This document shows, in pieces, positions 43,438 through 51,868 of a stretch of DNA of 64,000 nucleotides; position 1 is the first letter of the stretch; each line of letters begins with the position of its first letter. Where the stretch lies: NCBI GenBank assembly GCA_040219515.1, contig JAVJSI010000014.1:248001-312000 (forward strand), written 5' to 3'. Source of the DNA: Acidimicrobiales bacterium. GTDB taxonomy: Bacteria > Actinomycetota > Acidimicrobiia > Acidimicrobiales > Aldehydirespiratoraceae. A program made the position numbers and the translations under genes. The notes under the pieces are model-generated. The model had not been told where the DNA came from. It saw only the letters and a list, made by a program, of their open reading frames with translations, and did no database searches.

Positions 43438-44682
43438 TCAGCCGGTTCGGGGCCGCTGGGTGCGATCCATGAACCTCTCGACGGCCTCGATCACGTCGCT
43501 CACGAGCCAGACTCGGTTGCGGCGTGATGCCGAGTCGGTGTGCACGACGCCGGCTTCTTCGAGCTGTTCGAGCCCGGCACGTACCCGGTGTGGGGTCATG
43601 CCCAGGGCCTCGGCCGCAACCGACGCGCTGATCGCCGGCGATTGTAGGGCGTAGTCCAAAAGCGGCCAGACCGCCGAGTCAGAGCGCGCAGTGAACCTTT
43701 CGCTCCACCGGTCGCGGATCTCGGTGAGCTCCTCGGCGAGGCTGTTGGCGTTCGCTGCGGTGGCGAAGGCTGCGTCGGTGAACGCTGCCACTACCGGAGC
43801 GACGTCGCCGTCTCGGTATGCGGTCAGCGCGTCGAAGTAGCGGTCGGTGTCGGTGAGCAGCCCGGCGGAGACAGGCAGAACGGTCTCGCGTGTGAGCCCG
43901 CTGGTTCGCAGCTGACGTTGCACGATCACGCGCCCGGTGCGGCCGTTGCCGTCTGCGAACGGATGGATGTTCTCGAAGTGGGCGTGAGCGACAGCGATGT
44001 GGGCGAGCCGGCCCAGGTCCCGGCGATTCGTGAAGATGGCCCAGTCGTCGAGCGCGGCCGGAACTCGGTCGTGGTGGGGAGCGACGTAATCGGCGTCGTG
44101 GGGTGAGTGGACGGTGCCGCCGATCCAGACCTGTTCGGCTCGGAGTCCGACGAGTTTCGGCGTGTGTTCTTCCAGAAGGATCCGTTGGATCTCTTCGATC
44201 TCACCGGTGGTGATGTCGCCGTCCCGGTGCATGGCTTCGCGCAGGGTTTCGACGTTGGCGGAGATGGCTTCGGCGTTGGATCGGGTGCGGGCGGTCTTGG
44301 GGAGGTGTTCGGCGAGCGCGATCGAGGTGGCGGTGGCGGACAGGTTCTCGATCCGTGACGAGGCGACCGCTTCAGTGCGCAGTGCGATGACGGCGAACCC
44401 CGAGAGCGACGAGCCGATGGTGGCGTCGAATCGTTCGATGGTGGCTTCGGCTTCGGCCAGGTCTGCGATGAGCTCGCCGGGGAGGTCGATGCGTGCGATG
44501 TCGGCAATGGCTGGGAGGACGGCGGCTTCGTAGGTGGGCTTGATCCGAGAGCGTTGCCTTCCGGAGAGGCCGCCCATGCTGGAGACCCAGTCGCGGGTCT
44601 CTGTACTTACGACGGGCCAGCCGGATTCGGCCGAGTCCGTGGCGGTGGAGTCCAATCTGGGAGCGTCACGATCTCTACGCAT
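43438..44682 (-). CDS. Fic-family AMPylase-type protein, class II
   Basis: 414 residues. An N-terminal helical domain contains the self-inhibitory helix motif SSRIEN (108-113, SxxxEN), which marks class II Fic proteins. The catalytic motif is HPFADGNGRTGR (240-251), complete, preceded by the flap region QVWIGGTVHSPHDADYVAP. A C-terminal winged helix (about 335-400: ISASVAAEALGMTPHRVRAG, RNRVWLV) may bind DNA. It should transfer AMP or another nucleotide to protein hydroxyls. ATG 44682 has TATAGT six bases upstream, and a 10+10 inverted repeat covers the promoter, suggesting autoregulation. Confidence 0.92.
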   Translation of the reverse strand: MRRDRDAPRLDSTATDSAESGWPVVSTETRDWVSSMGGLSGRQRSRIKPTYEAAVLPAIADIARIDLPGELIADLAEAEATIERFDATIGSSLSGFAVIALRTEAVASSRIENLSATATSIALAEHLPKTARTRSNAEAISANVETLREAMHRDGDITTGEIEEIQRILLEEHTPKLVGLRAEQVWIGGTVHSPHDADYVAPHHDRVPAALDDWAIFTNRRDLGRLAHIAVAHAHFENIHPFADGNGRTGRVIVQRQLRTSGLTRETVLPVSAGLLTDTDRYFDALTAYRDGDVAPVVAAFTDAAFATAANANSLAEELTEIRDRWSERFTARSDSAVWPLLDYALQSPAISASVAAEALGMTPHRVRAGLEQLEEAGVVHTDSASRRNRVWLVSDVIEAVERFMDRTQRPRTG

Positions 44683-44688
44683 AGGTGT

Positions 44689-44694
44689 ACTATA
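44689..44694 (-). promoter_or_regulatory. -10 box TATAGT, leaderless start of fic at 44682
   Basis: TATAGT is six bases from the ATG and partly inside the left arm of the 10+10 inverted repeat. Confidence 0.6.
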
Positions 44695-44724
44695 CGTAGA
44701 TTTAGCCCATTAAGTCTACGTATA
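44691..44724. promoter_or_regulatory. 10-bp perfect inverted repeat over the fic promoter
   Basis: TATACGTAGA (44691-44700) and TCTACGTATA (44715-44724), separated by 14 bases. The left arm overlaps the -10 box (44689-44694) of fic, and the right arm covers about where -35 contacts would be. It is a likely operator, possibly for the winged-helix end of the Fic protein. The CTACGT core also occurs near the vapBC operator. I see no gene in the rest of 44725-44963. Confidence 0.65.
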
Positions 44725-44963
44725 ACATCTCGTGCGGCGGGTTTCGCTGAACGAGCGCGGGTGGTGCGGAGTCTGCTCTCAAAGAATGGCGCCTCCACTG
44801 CCTCCAGGGCGGTCGAGGTCTTCTCTTCGTGAGGACGGGTCGCCTTGACCGGCAACGAGATCCAGAACGCGCCGCTATGGGTGTGGGAGAGCGGTATCCA
44901 ACAGCGCGGGAAACCGGCAACGACGATCCTGCGCCCAGCACTAGACCGTTGTCATCGGCCAAT

Positions 44964-44979
44964 GTATCGCTTACGATAC
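44964..44979. promoter_or_regulatory. Palindromic operator over -10 of the Xre antitoxin gene
   Basis: GTATCG-CTTA-CGATAC is a perfect 6+6 inverted repeat. The -10 box TACGAT (44972-44977) lies inside the right half and ends seven bases before ATG 44985. This is the expected layout for autorepression by the HTH antitoxin. Confidence 0.65.
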
Positions 44980-44984
44980 GTTCG

Positions 44985-45506
44985 ATGAATTTCGCCCACG
45001 TCTTCCAGGAAGCTCGAGAACGGGCGAGCCTCACCCAAGCCGAGGTGGCGGAGAGAACAGGTATCGCGCGCCCGAACATCGCGGCCTACGAAGCTGGACG
45101 GCGCGAGCCCAAGGCCTCGACAATCGAGCGTCTTCTGCAGGCAGTCGGATACAGGCTCAGCGTCGAGCCACTCGTCGAGTGGACCTGGACGAACACCCTC
45201 CGCCCCTACCCGGTGCCATCCGCCCTGTGGCGGCTGCCGATCCACCGAGCGTTCCGTACCATCACGACGTCGACCCATCTCTGGTGGAGCGGACCTCCCC
45301 GGACATTCGACCTGTCTGATCGGAGCCAACGTCCGAGGGCGTACGAGATCGTGCTTCGAGAAGGCGGACCCGACGACATCGAGTCCATCGTTGATGGGCT
45401 GCTCCTCGCCGATTCGTTCGACGAGCTGGTCGTCCCCCGCCCGCTCCGCGCCGCCTGGCAACTGCCGCTCGGTCGAACGGCAGTCACGGAGCGGCCAGCA
45501 GCGTGA
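44985..45506 (+). CDS. Xre-type HTH antitoxin of an AbiEii-like system
   Basis: 173 residues. The N-terminal Xre helix-turn-helix is ERASLTQAEVAERTGIARPN then IAAYEAGRREPKASTIERLL. The C-terminal part (about 70-173) with PLVEWTWTNTLRPYPVP and IVDGLLLADSFDELVVPRPL presumably binds the partner toxin. ATG 44985 has TACGAT seven bases upstream within a palindrome. The stop overlaps the remains of an AbiEii-type toxin (GTGA). The antitoxin is intact although its toxin is broken. Confidence 0.8.
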   Translation: MNFAHVFQEARERASLTQAEVAERTGIARPNIAAYEAGRREPKASTIERLLQAVGYRLSVEPLVEWTWTNTLRPYPVPSALWRLPIHRAFRTITTSTHLWWSGPPRTFDLSDRSQRPRAYEIVLREGGPDDIESIVDGLLLADSFDELVVPRPLRAAWQLPLGRTAVTERPAA

Positions 45507-45917
45507 CGAAGCTCGCTCCGCCTCAGCTCGAAGTCGCCCGCTGCCTCTTCGGACGCCAAGGACGGCGAGGAGGTCGAGATCGATCTCGCGGTCGATTCTC
45601 CTCGGCTCTTCCCCACTGAGGTCATCGACGACATCCCCATGCTGGCCGAACCCGATCTCGCCGCCCGGAAAGTGCTCGCCATCCTCGACCGCTCCGAAGG
45701 GCGCGATTTCACCGACCTCGAGGCTCTCCAAGCCTCCCTTGGACGCGAGCAGTGCATCCGATGGGCCAAGGAGCTCGATGCCGGCGTGACCAACGAGGCC
45801 ATCGCCAGTGCCTTTGCCCACCTCAACCACCTTTACGACAGCGAGCTCCCGACCGCGACGCCGGCGAGCACGCGTTCGATCTACGACCAGTGGCGAGCCG
45901 AGCTGGAAGGAGGCTGA
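45503..45917 (+). pseudogene. Gutted AbiEii-type nucleotidyltransferase toxin
   Basis: From GTG 45503 (overlapping the antitoxin stop) the frame reads TKLAPPQLEVARCLFGR, like AbiEii N-termini, then meets a stop at about 45617. The family C-terminus continues in another frame: VDSPRLFPTEVIDDIP, LAEPDLAARKVLAILDR, EGRDFTDLEALQASLG, up to 45917. The nucleotidyltransferase core (GSxxxRxTxDID region) that should lie between is absent. The toxin is therefore inactivated by internal deletion plus frameshift. Confidence 0.75.
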
Positions 45918-46001
45918 AACCGGTTGGCCGCGTTCGAAGCTGCACCGGCGGCACCCCGCTGAGGGGAGCCCAGGAGAACTCCTGGAAGCCGTGACCCTCC
46001 G

Positions 46002-47346
46002 CTACGGCACCAGCCCGGCCTTGTCGAGAATTGTGATGAGCGTCGGGCGGCGGTGGTACTGCTCTCGAAGGGTGGACAGTCGGTCATCGAACTCGCCTGA
46101 CCGCTCGGCCGTGGCGGCCGCGCGTCGAGCGGCCTTCAACCGCTTCGCGGCTTTCTGGTACGCCTGTCGATTGGCGCTGAGCAGCGTCGATTCGGCGAGG
46201 CGGAGGTAGACCTCAAACGCCGCTCCGGGGTCGCTCGGTTCGTGGGCCTCGGCGAGTAGGGCCCACCGGCTGTCGCCGAGGTCGTCCGAAGCGGCGGTGG
46301 CCGCCTCCCAGGCGGGCGTCGACGTCGCGGTCGGCCAGCAAGGCATCGACGAGTCCGCCCACGTCACGGGCGGCGAGCACGACGCGAGCATCGGCTTGCT
46401 CGACATCCCACACGCCGAGGTCCGAGGCGGCCTTGCGCAGCGTGGCGTAGGTGGCCGACGTCGGCATCCGCTGGTGTTGCTAGCGGCGAAGGTTGAGCGC
46501 CTTGGACTCGGCGCCTTGCCCCAGCAGTATCTCGGTCGCGAGGTCGTAGAGCTTGCCGACCTGCCAGCCGGTGGTCGACTCAATGCCCCGAGATGCCCAC
46601 TCGAGCGCATCGTCGCGACGGCCCAGCTCGAGCATCGCCTCGGCGACACGAGTGAACTGGTCCGGCGCGGAGAGATCCCCGCCGAGCAGCGACACGATTC
46701 GGTCCACATCGCCATCGAGGACAGCCAACCGTTCCTCGGTGTACCGCGCGGCGAACGGCGGATCAGCTGCCTGCGATCGCTCTTCGACCGCTTGGCGAAG
46801 AGCGGCGACGCCCTTCTCCCCCAACGCCGTCGCGTAGCGGACCGGGTCGACGACGAAGAAGTCCTGGAGGTCGAATCCGAACCGCACCATCCACCTCGCC
46901 AGGGCCTCCGGATCGGCCACGTCGGCTGCGCAAATCGCTTCGTGCGCTTCCAGGAGCTGCTGGGCGAGATCGCCGATCGTGCCCGACGAGTCGTTGGCTC
47001 GCAGGAGGGTCTTGACTACCCGATCGAGCGCCAACTCGACCAGCTTCAAGAGTTCCCGCGATGGAGCCCGCTCGCCCAGATCTCGTCGATCACCCGACCG
47101 GCATCTCGTGCCCACGCCATGGATTCGTGGTAGCCCAGGAACCGGCGGGTGCGGAGCTCATCGAGTTCGGCGCGCAGCGCCGGCACCCGGCCTGCTGGTG
47201 ATGCCGCCGCCCGCCGGATGGCCTGGGCCGCGCCGTCGTGCCGGGTCGCGAGGTCCCCGGAGTAGATCGCGCGTCTCGCCATCGCTGAGCTGATCGAGCA
47301 GGGCGTCGAACTCCTCCACGGTTTCTGGGTCCTCCGGCGATACCAC
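46002..47346 (-). pseudogene. Multiply frameshifted helical-repeat protein gene
   Basis: Successive frames form one ~440-residue protein: MVSPEDPETVEEFDALLDQL (from 47346), then IYSGDLATRHDGAAQAIRRA and WARDAGRVIDEIWASG, then ELLKLVELALDRVVKTLLRA to LGQGAESKALNLRR, an in-frame TAG at 46480-46482, on to TLRKAASDLGVWDVEQADAR, and in a third frame FEVYLRLAESTLLSANRQAY to ILDKAGLVP. I count three frame changes and one nonsense codon. It resembles helical-repeat proteins of the DUF6880/SWIM-associated kind found in actinobacteria, from memory only. It is dead. Confidence 0.72.
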
Positions 47347-47850
47347 GGTTCACGAACCTACCTGGGCGGATCCTCGAGCAACGGTGCCGGCACACACTCC
47401 GCAGGTGACTTGGTCAGTTGCACCGCCCGGCGGTCGACGGCTTGTCTACGCAGCGGCCATCTGGTCCGAATCGGCTTCCCACATTGATCCGGCAAGCTTC
47501 CGCTGCGTCGGTCCGCCAGATTCGACGCGTGCTCTTCCTCAGAACGAGTCGGACTGTTACCCCTTTCGCTCGAACCTCGATGTTTGGCGTTGATTCTCAC
47601 GGCGTGGTAGGCCAACAGAGGTGGGCGATGTCGATCGAGATGGACTAGCGGTGTACACCCGCGAGGTCGATTCGGCGGAAGCAAGACCTGGGTTTGGTCG
47701 TGTCGCAAGCCCCGGCAGCCGGAATCGAAGTCGATACACGACCCGCTCTGGCGCGCTGCGCTCGTCACCCTTCTGTATCGGTACTTCTGCGAGCCGCCTA
47801 CTTCGACAACCGTCAGCTTCGTGGTTCCGGGTGCGCTTTGCGGAGAGGCC
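47347..47850. other. About 500 bp without a recognisable gene
   Basis: Short frames on both strands show no family-like sequence, start signal or consistent codon use. Base composition looks less GC-rich than nearby genes. It is probably eroded island DNA. Confidence 0.5.
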
Positions 47851-47988
47851 ATGAGTTGGGCCGTCGAGACCGAGCTGACCGGCGGCGTCAGTGCGACACA
47901 CTTCGGAAGAAGTGTCGTGGTGATCCGTCTGGAGGCCGTCGTGGCGCTCTACCGGCTGGAAAGCGCGCCAGACCCGGTTGTCGAGTGA
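47851..47988 (+). CDS. Small ORF coupled to membrane protein gene
   Basis: 45 residues: WAVETELTGGVSATHFGRSV then VVIRLEAVVALYRLESAP. GGAGAGG lies just before ATG 47851, and the stop overlaps the GTG of the next gene (GTGA). Family unknown. The RBS and the 4-bp overlap support it, but the length is small. Confidence 0.42.
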   Translation: MSWAVETELTGGVSATHFGRSVVVIRLEAVVALYRLESAPDPVVE

Positions 47989-48506
47989 GTCGGCTTCGTC
48001 GGAACGCAGACGTCACCTCTGCGGTTCTCACTCATGGTGGAATGGTTGCGGTCCTGGCTGGCGCCTTCATGCCCTGGGCGGTCGTCGGGGGAGTCGACCG
48101 CAACGGTTTCGAGACGGCCAACCTGTTGCTCACGCTGTCTGCCGACGGTGTGAGTGACGGGCTCGGGTGGCTCGGATGGCTCTGGTACGCGGCGGTCGCG
48201 ACCGCGCTGGTCGGATGGGCCATGCTCGCATTGGCTTGGCCGAGGATCCCTCTCGTGCGGGTGGTGCCCGCCCTGGCGGCCACGACATTGCTCGTCGGAT
48301 TCGTGGTCACCGTCGACGCCGAGACGCCGCTTCACCAACGCCGGTTCGGCCCGCTGCTGGCCTTCATCGGTCTCTCGTTGCTGGTCGCCACCTCGGTCCT
48401 GGTGTGGTGTCGAGGTCCCCGGCGGCGCTCCGTTCGCGGAGACCTACTCCAGGGTCACCTGGATCGTGGAATCGGCGGGCCCGGTGATCACGACCCACCT
48501 GGTTGA
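47985..48506 (+). CDS. Four-helix membrane protein of unknown function
   Basis: 173 residues from GTG 47985. Hydrophobic segments are VAVLAGAFMPWAVVGGV, WLGWLWYAAVATALVGWAML, VVPALAATTLLVGFVV and LLAFIGLSLLVATSVLVWC. The tail (GDLLQGHLDRGIGG) overlaps the 3' end of the convergent 48444-50519 gene by 63 bp, so the true stop or gene integrity is somewhat doubtful. No family is recognised. Confidence 0.6.
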   Translation: MSRLRRNADVTSAVLTHGGMVAVLAGAFMPWAVVGGVDRNGFETANLLLTLSADGVSDGLGWLGWLWYAAVATALVGWAMLALAWPRIPLVRVVPALAATTLLVGFVVTVDAETPLHQRRFGPLLAFIGLSLLVATSVLVWCRGPRRRSVRGDLLQGHLDRGIGGPGDHDPPG

Positions 48507-50519
48507 GTCCCAGAGCTCGAGAAAATTCGAGCTCTGCGCCGGCTGGTCGAGCAAGATCACTTGCTTCCCCGAGAACCACCCGTTGCCTTCGATGCGACCG
48601 GTGGTCGTGAGAACGCTCTCTCCGTTGGCTTCGACGATGACGACGGCGATTCCATTGGCGTCGAGCGCGATGTCATGGTCGCCATCACCGGAAATGGTTG
48701 TCGGCGCGACCGGCTGGGAGGAGACCGAGACCGATTCTCGTGCGTCGGTCACTGCGAACCCGACGGTGCGGTCGAGTGAATCTGCATGGATCGCGACCAC
48801 CTCCACGGAGTCTTGCTCTCCGGCCCGGGACCCCCAAGCAACGGGTGCGTCGGCATCGACTCTGATGTAGACGAACTCGGTCATCTCGGCTTGGGCGCCG
48901 TGATCACCTTCCCCGCTGATGTCGTAGGGGTCGGGCTCGGGGGTGACGACTCCGACGGCGACGACGTCGTCGTCGTCGGGTTCGAGGGTCGCCGAGGTGC
49001 CCGCCACCACTGTGGTGGCAGCAACGACGGAGGTCTCACCCGAGTCCGACTCGAGTCGGCGCTCCCGTAGTCCGTCAGCGACGTCGTTCACCCATGCTCG
49101 GATGGTGGCAAAGGGAGCCACGAACCAGCGGCCGTCTCGTTCCTCTACGACGAGATATGGATCGCGCGGGAGAAGATCCTCGATGTCCGGCATGACCGAG
49201 AGGAGAGAATCGAGCCCCACGCCGTAGCCCCGGTCGTATCGATCTCCTGCGTCGTCGAGGCAGCCGGTGTCGCGGTCGCCCGAGAATGCGACGGTGACGC
49301 ACCAACCATCGAGCTCCACCTGGCCGGGTGTGCCGTAGTCGTCGTAGAGGGTGACCTCGAGGCCGGCGATCTCCACCCGGGTCTGTCCGTCGACCTCGAC
49401 GAGTTCGAGATCGATGAACCCGAGTTGTGGGTCGCGCTGGGCTCGTTCACGGTCGACTGCGGTGAGATCGATCTCGCGTTCGATGCTCGGCCAGAGATCG
49501 TGCGGGAGGCGGGCGTCGATCGGGTCGATCAGCTGGAGAGCGCCTTCGATGTCGAAGTCGGCAACGGCCTCAGCCAGCGCCTCGACCGCATCGATCGGGT
49601 CCTGTTCTCCCGCTCGGGTGTCGTCGAGCACCGCTTGCCATTCGCCCGGTTGTGGCGGACTCCAGCCCGCGGCGTCCAGCACCTGATCGGCGATCGAGTA
49701 TCCCGGGGCGGCGTACCAACGACCGTCACGGTTGACGGTGACGATGTCGAGCGCGACGTCATCGACGTCGTATTCCCGCTCCGTTCCCTCGACTCGCACG
49801 GTCAGCTCGAATCCTCGCCCGGCGCGGACGGCCTCGATCTCGATATCCACGTCCCTGAATCCTGCGGCAGTCCAGAGGTCGACGGAGTTGTAGTCGGAGT
49901 CGGAATATGCGCTCACGACGGCGACGGTGGGGGAGGGACTCTGGGGCCGGCGGACGGCCAGGCGCAGCGAGTCGAGTTCGACGGTGGCGAAGGTCTCATC
50001 GCGGGAATCGATCGCCACATCGCTGACCAGCGCTCGCCCGTCGACGGGCCCGAGGTCGATGTCGACGCCGTCGAGAAAGCCACCGTTCCCGAACGCGACG
50101 CCGAGGTCATTGCCCGCGATGTCGACGACTGCCTCGTGGAGTTCGATCAACGGGCCGGATTCGGAGGGGTCCACGGAGGCCAGCAAGCCGATGACATCGG
50201 CGTTGTCGATGGAGACGACGAGTTGTTCGACGGCCGCTTCGGGCGAGCCGGCCCCACCCGCGACTCCCGAGGTTCCCTTGAAGGCGGAGACCGCGAGGTA
50301 GCCGGCGACCAGAAGCACCACCGCAACAACGGCAAGTGTGATGCCCTTGCCTCGACCACTCGGTTGGCCGTTGCTCGCTGTCGCCTGGGGCTCAGCCGGT
50401 TCGGCGAGGGCGGGTTCCGAGATCGCATCTGGGGACCGGTACCCCGGTTGTTGCTCGGGTGAGTACCACTTGCCGTTGCTGGCCTGCCACCAGCCATCGC
50501 CCTGCGATGAGTCGCTCAT
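48444..50519 (-). CDS. Membrane-anchored extracytoplasmic protein with N-terminal GWWQASNGKWY motif
   Basis: 691 residues. The N-terminal DGWWQASNGKWYSPEQQPGY is a DUF2510-related W-rich motif on the cytoplasmic side. A single helix follows (about 60-80: ITLAVVAVVLLVAGYLAVSA). The large outer part has two similar beta-rich modules, each with a phrase like DGRWYAAPGYSIAD or DGRWFVAPFATIRA after an EAAVEQL / DAVEALAEAV helix, so an internal duplication is likely. An acidic low-complexity segment (LEPDDDDVVAVGVV) and a beta-rich tail end it. It is divergent from the DUF2510-SH3b gene. Function is unknown; an envelope sensor or scaffold is a guess. Confidence 0.78.
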   Translation of the reverse strand: MSDSSQGDGWWQASNGKWYSPEQQPGYRSPDAISEPALAEPAEPQATASNGQPSGRGKGITLAVVAVVLLVAGYLAVSAFKGTSGVAGGAGSPEAAVEQLVVSIDNADVIGLLASVDPSESGPLIELHEAVVDIAGNDLGVAFGNGGFLDGVDIDLGPVDGRALVSDVAIDSRDETFATVELDSLRLAVRRPQSPSPTVAVVSAYSDSDYNSVDLWTAAGFRDVDIEIEAVRAGRGFELTVRVEGTEREYDVDDVALDIVTVNRDGRWYAAPGYSIADQVLDAAGWSPPQPGEWQAVLDDTRAGEQDPIDAVEALAEAVADFDIEGALQLIDPIDARLPHDLWPSIEREIDLTAVDRERAQRDPQLGFIDLELVEVDGQTRVEIAGLEVTLYDDYGTPGQVELDGWCVTVAFSGDRDTGCLDDAGDRYDRGYGVGLDSLLSVMPDIEDLLPRDPYLVVEERDGRWFVAPFATIRAWVNDVADGLRERRLESDSGETSVVAATTVVAGTSATLEPDDDDVVAVGVVTPEPDPYDISGEGDHGAQAEMTEFVYIRVDADAPVAWGSRAGEQDSVEVVAIHADSLDRTVGFAVTDARESVSVSSQPVAPTTISGDGDHDIALDANGIAVVIVEANGESVLTTTGRIEGNGWFSGKQVILLDQPAQSSNFLELWDSTRWVVITGPADSTIQVTLE

Positions 50520-50681
50520 CGAACCCCTCTTCGGTTGTTGGCCGCTGTCCGCCCGTCGTTGCAGCTTCGCCGCCGGTCGTCGGATGGTAGCCGACGGACT
50601 GATCGTTGCTGGTCTTCGGACTCGGGCGTTATCGGTCTCCTTCTCGGTCGCACTGCATCACCCGGGCGGGCCTGAGGGAAT

Positions 50682-50695
50682 GGGGACGAGTCCCC
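50682..50695. promoter_or_regulatory. GGGGA-N4-TCCCC palindrome, site 1
   Basis: GGGGACGAGTCCCC in the context T-site-ACCGG, 48 bases before the -10 box TAGGGT (50730-50735) of the DUF2510-SH3b transcription unit. Equivalent sites lie at 52781 and 55032. Candidate binding site for a local regulator. The rest of 50520-50741 holds no gene. Confidence 0.55.
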
Positions 50696-50729
50696 ACCGG
50701 TCGGACTGCCCTCCTAGGCGGCCGTCGTC

Positions 50730-50735
50730 TAGGGT
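50730..50735 (+). promoter_or_regulatory. -10 box TAGGGT before the leader ORF
   Basis: Six bases before GTG 50742 and 48 bases after the start of palindrome site 1. Confidence 0.5.
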
Positions 50736-50741
50736 GCGGAC

Positions 50742-50762
50742 GTGAATTCGGGGAAACGCTGA
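50742..50762 (+). other. Six-codon leader ORF with leaderless start
   Basis: GTG-AAT-TCG-GGG-AAA-CGC-TGA. TAGGGT (50730-50735) is exactly six bases before this GTG, the spacing seen at real leaderless starts here, and its TGA overlaps the ATG of the next gene (TGATG). Initiation at the 5' end followed by termination-reinitiation would deliver ribosomes to the DUF2510 gene, which has no good RBS. Confidence 0.5.
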
Positions 50763-51868
50763 TGTCCGTACCCGCCGGCTGGTACCCAGATCCTGACGAT
50801 CCAGACCAACTTCGGTATTGGGACGGCGTTGCGTGGACCGATCACCGGCGCGCCGACCCAGCGAGCGAGTGGGCCGGTGCGCAAACCCAGGCGGCGCCGA
50901 TCGACCTCGGTCTCCTTCCGCCTCCTCAGGTTGAACCACCTGACCTCACTGCGCTTCCGCCTCCTCCGGATGAGCCGGCTGACCTCAGGCTTCCTCCTCC
51001 TCCACCTGAACCCGCCGAGTTCACTTCGCCAAGGCCATCGCCGGCCCCCAGCGGCGGGTTGTCTGCGCTGCCGCCCCCGCCGGACGAGCCACTTGACCTC
51101 TCGGCGTCCTCCGCCGAACCGCAGGGCGCGAGGCGTCGGCCCCTCGGGGGAGTCCCATGGAAAGTCGCGGCCGTCGTGGCGCTGCTCGTCGCCGTCGGTG
51201 TGGTCGGATTCGTCGTCGCTACGGCCGGAAACGACGGCGAAGCCGATGTCGCAGACGATTCTCGCTCGGACACCGACCGCGACGGCGCCGATGAAGACGG
51301 CGATACCGGCGGCGACGAGGTCGGGGATACAGGCGACAGCGACAGCGACGCAGCGAGTGACGTGGAGTCGTCTCCTGTCGCGACGAACCCGTTGGCGCCG
51401 GCCACGACAACGACGGTCCGTGCGTCGACGACCACCTTGCCGCCGGTCACGACCACCAACTCTGGTCCGCCGGAGCGGGTGGTGACGTTGTTGGTCGACG
51501 TCGCAAAGCTACGCGCCGAACCGCGGTTGGACGCAGCCGAAATCGACAGCATCACTGATCTCGCCGGTGCCTCGATCGTGGTCGTCGGCGAGCCGAGCAA
51601 TGGGTGGTACCGGGTCCGAATCGGGTTCCAGGAAGGCTGGATGTTCGGCGCCTTCATTCTCCCTCCCGCCGACGGCCTGATCGTCCTGCAGACGCGGTCG
51701 ACCGATCCGGTGATCCTTCGTGACTCTGCCGGCGTCGAGATGGACTTGGTCAACGCCTCGGGCAGCTACGCACTGGCGACCTCGACAAGTGGGAACCTCT
51801 GGCCGGTCGTACTTCCGGAAGGTTGGACCGCCTATGTCCAAGGTTCCGAAATGAACATTCTCTCATGA
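50762..51868 (+). CDS. DUF2510 - proline-rich - TM - SH3b protein
   Basis: 368 residues. DUF2510 (1-~30): VPAGWYPDPDDPDQLRYWDG then VAWTDHRR. A Pro-rich region with repeated LPPPP(D/P)EP units (about 50-120) comes next. One helix (about 134-154: VAAVVALLVAVGVVGFVVAT), then a very acidic segment and a Thr-rich stalk. Outside, an SH3b-like domain (about 240-300) has VTLLVDVAKLRAEP and SNGWYRVRIGFQEGWMFGAF. SH3b domains often bind peptidoglycan. The ATG overlaps the leader stop, and the stop overlaps the LytM gene (ATGA). Confidence 0.82.
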   Translation: MSVPAGWYPDPDDPDQLRYWDGVAWTDHRRADPASEWAGAQTQAAPIDLGLLPPPQVEPPDLTALPPPPDEPADLRLPPPPPEPAEFTSPRPSPAPSGGLSALPPPPDEPLDLSASSAEPQGARRRPLGGVPWKVAAVVALLVAVGVVGFVVATAGNDGEADVADDSRSDTDRDGADEDGDTGGDEVGDTGDSDSDAASDVESSPVATNPLAPATTTTVRASTTTLPPVTTTNSGPPERVVTLLVDVAKLRAEPRLDAAEIDSITDLAGASIVVVGEPSNGWYRVRIGFQEGWMFGAFILPPADGLIVLQTRSTDPVILRDSAGVEMDLVNASGSYALATSTSGNLWPVVLPEGWTAYVQGSEMNILS

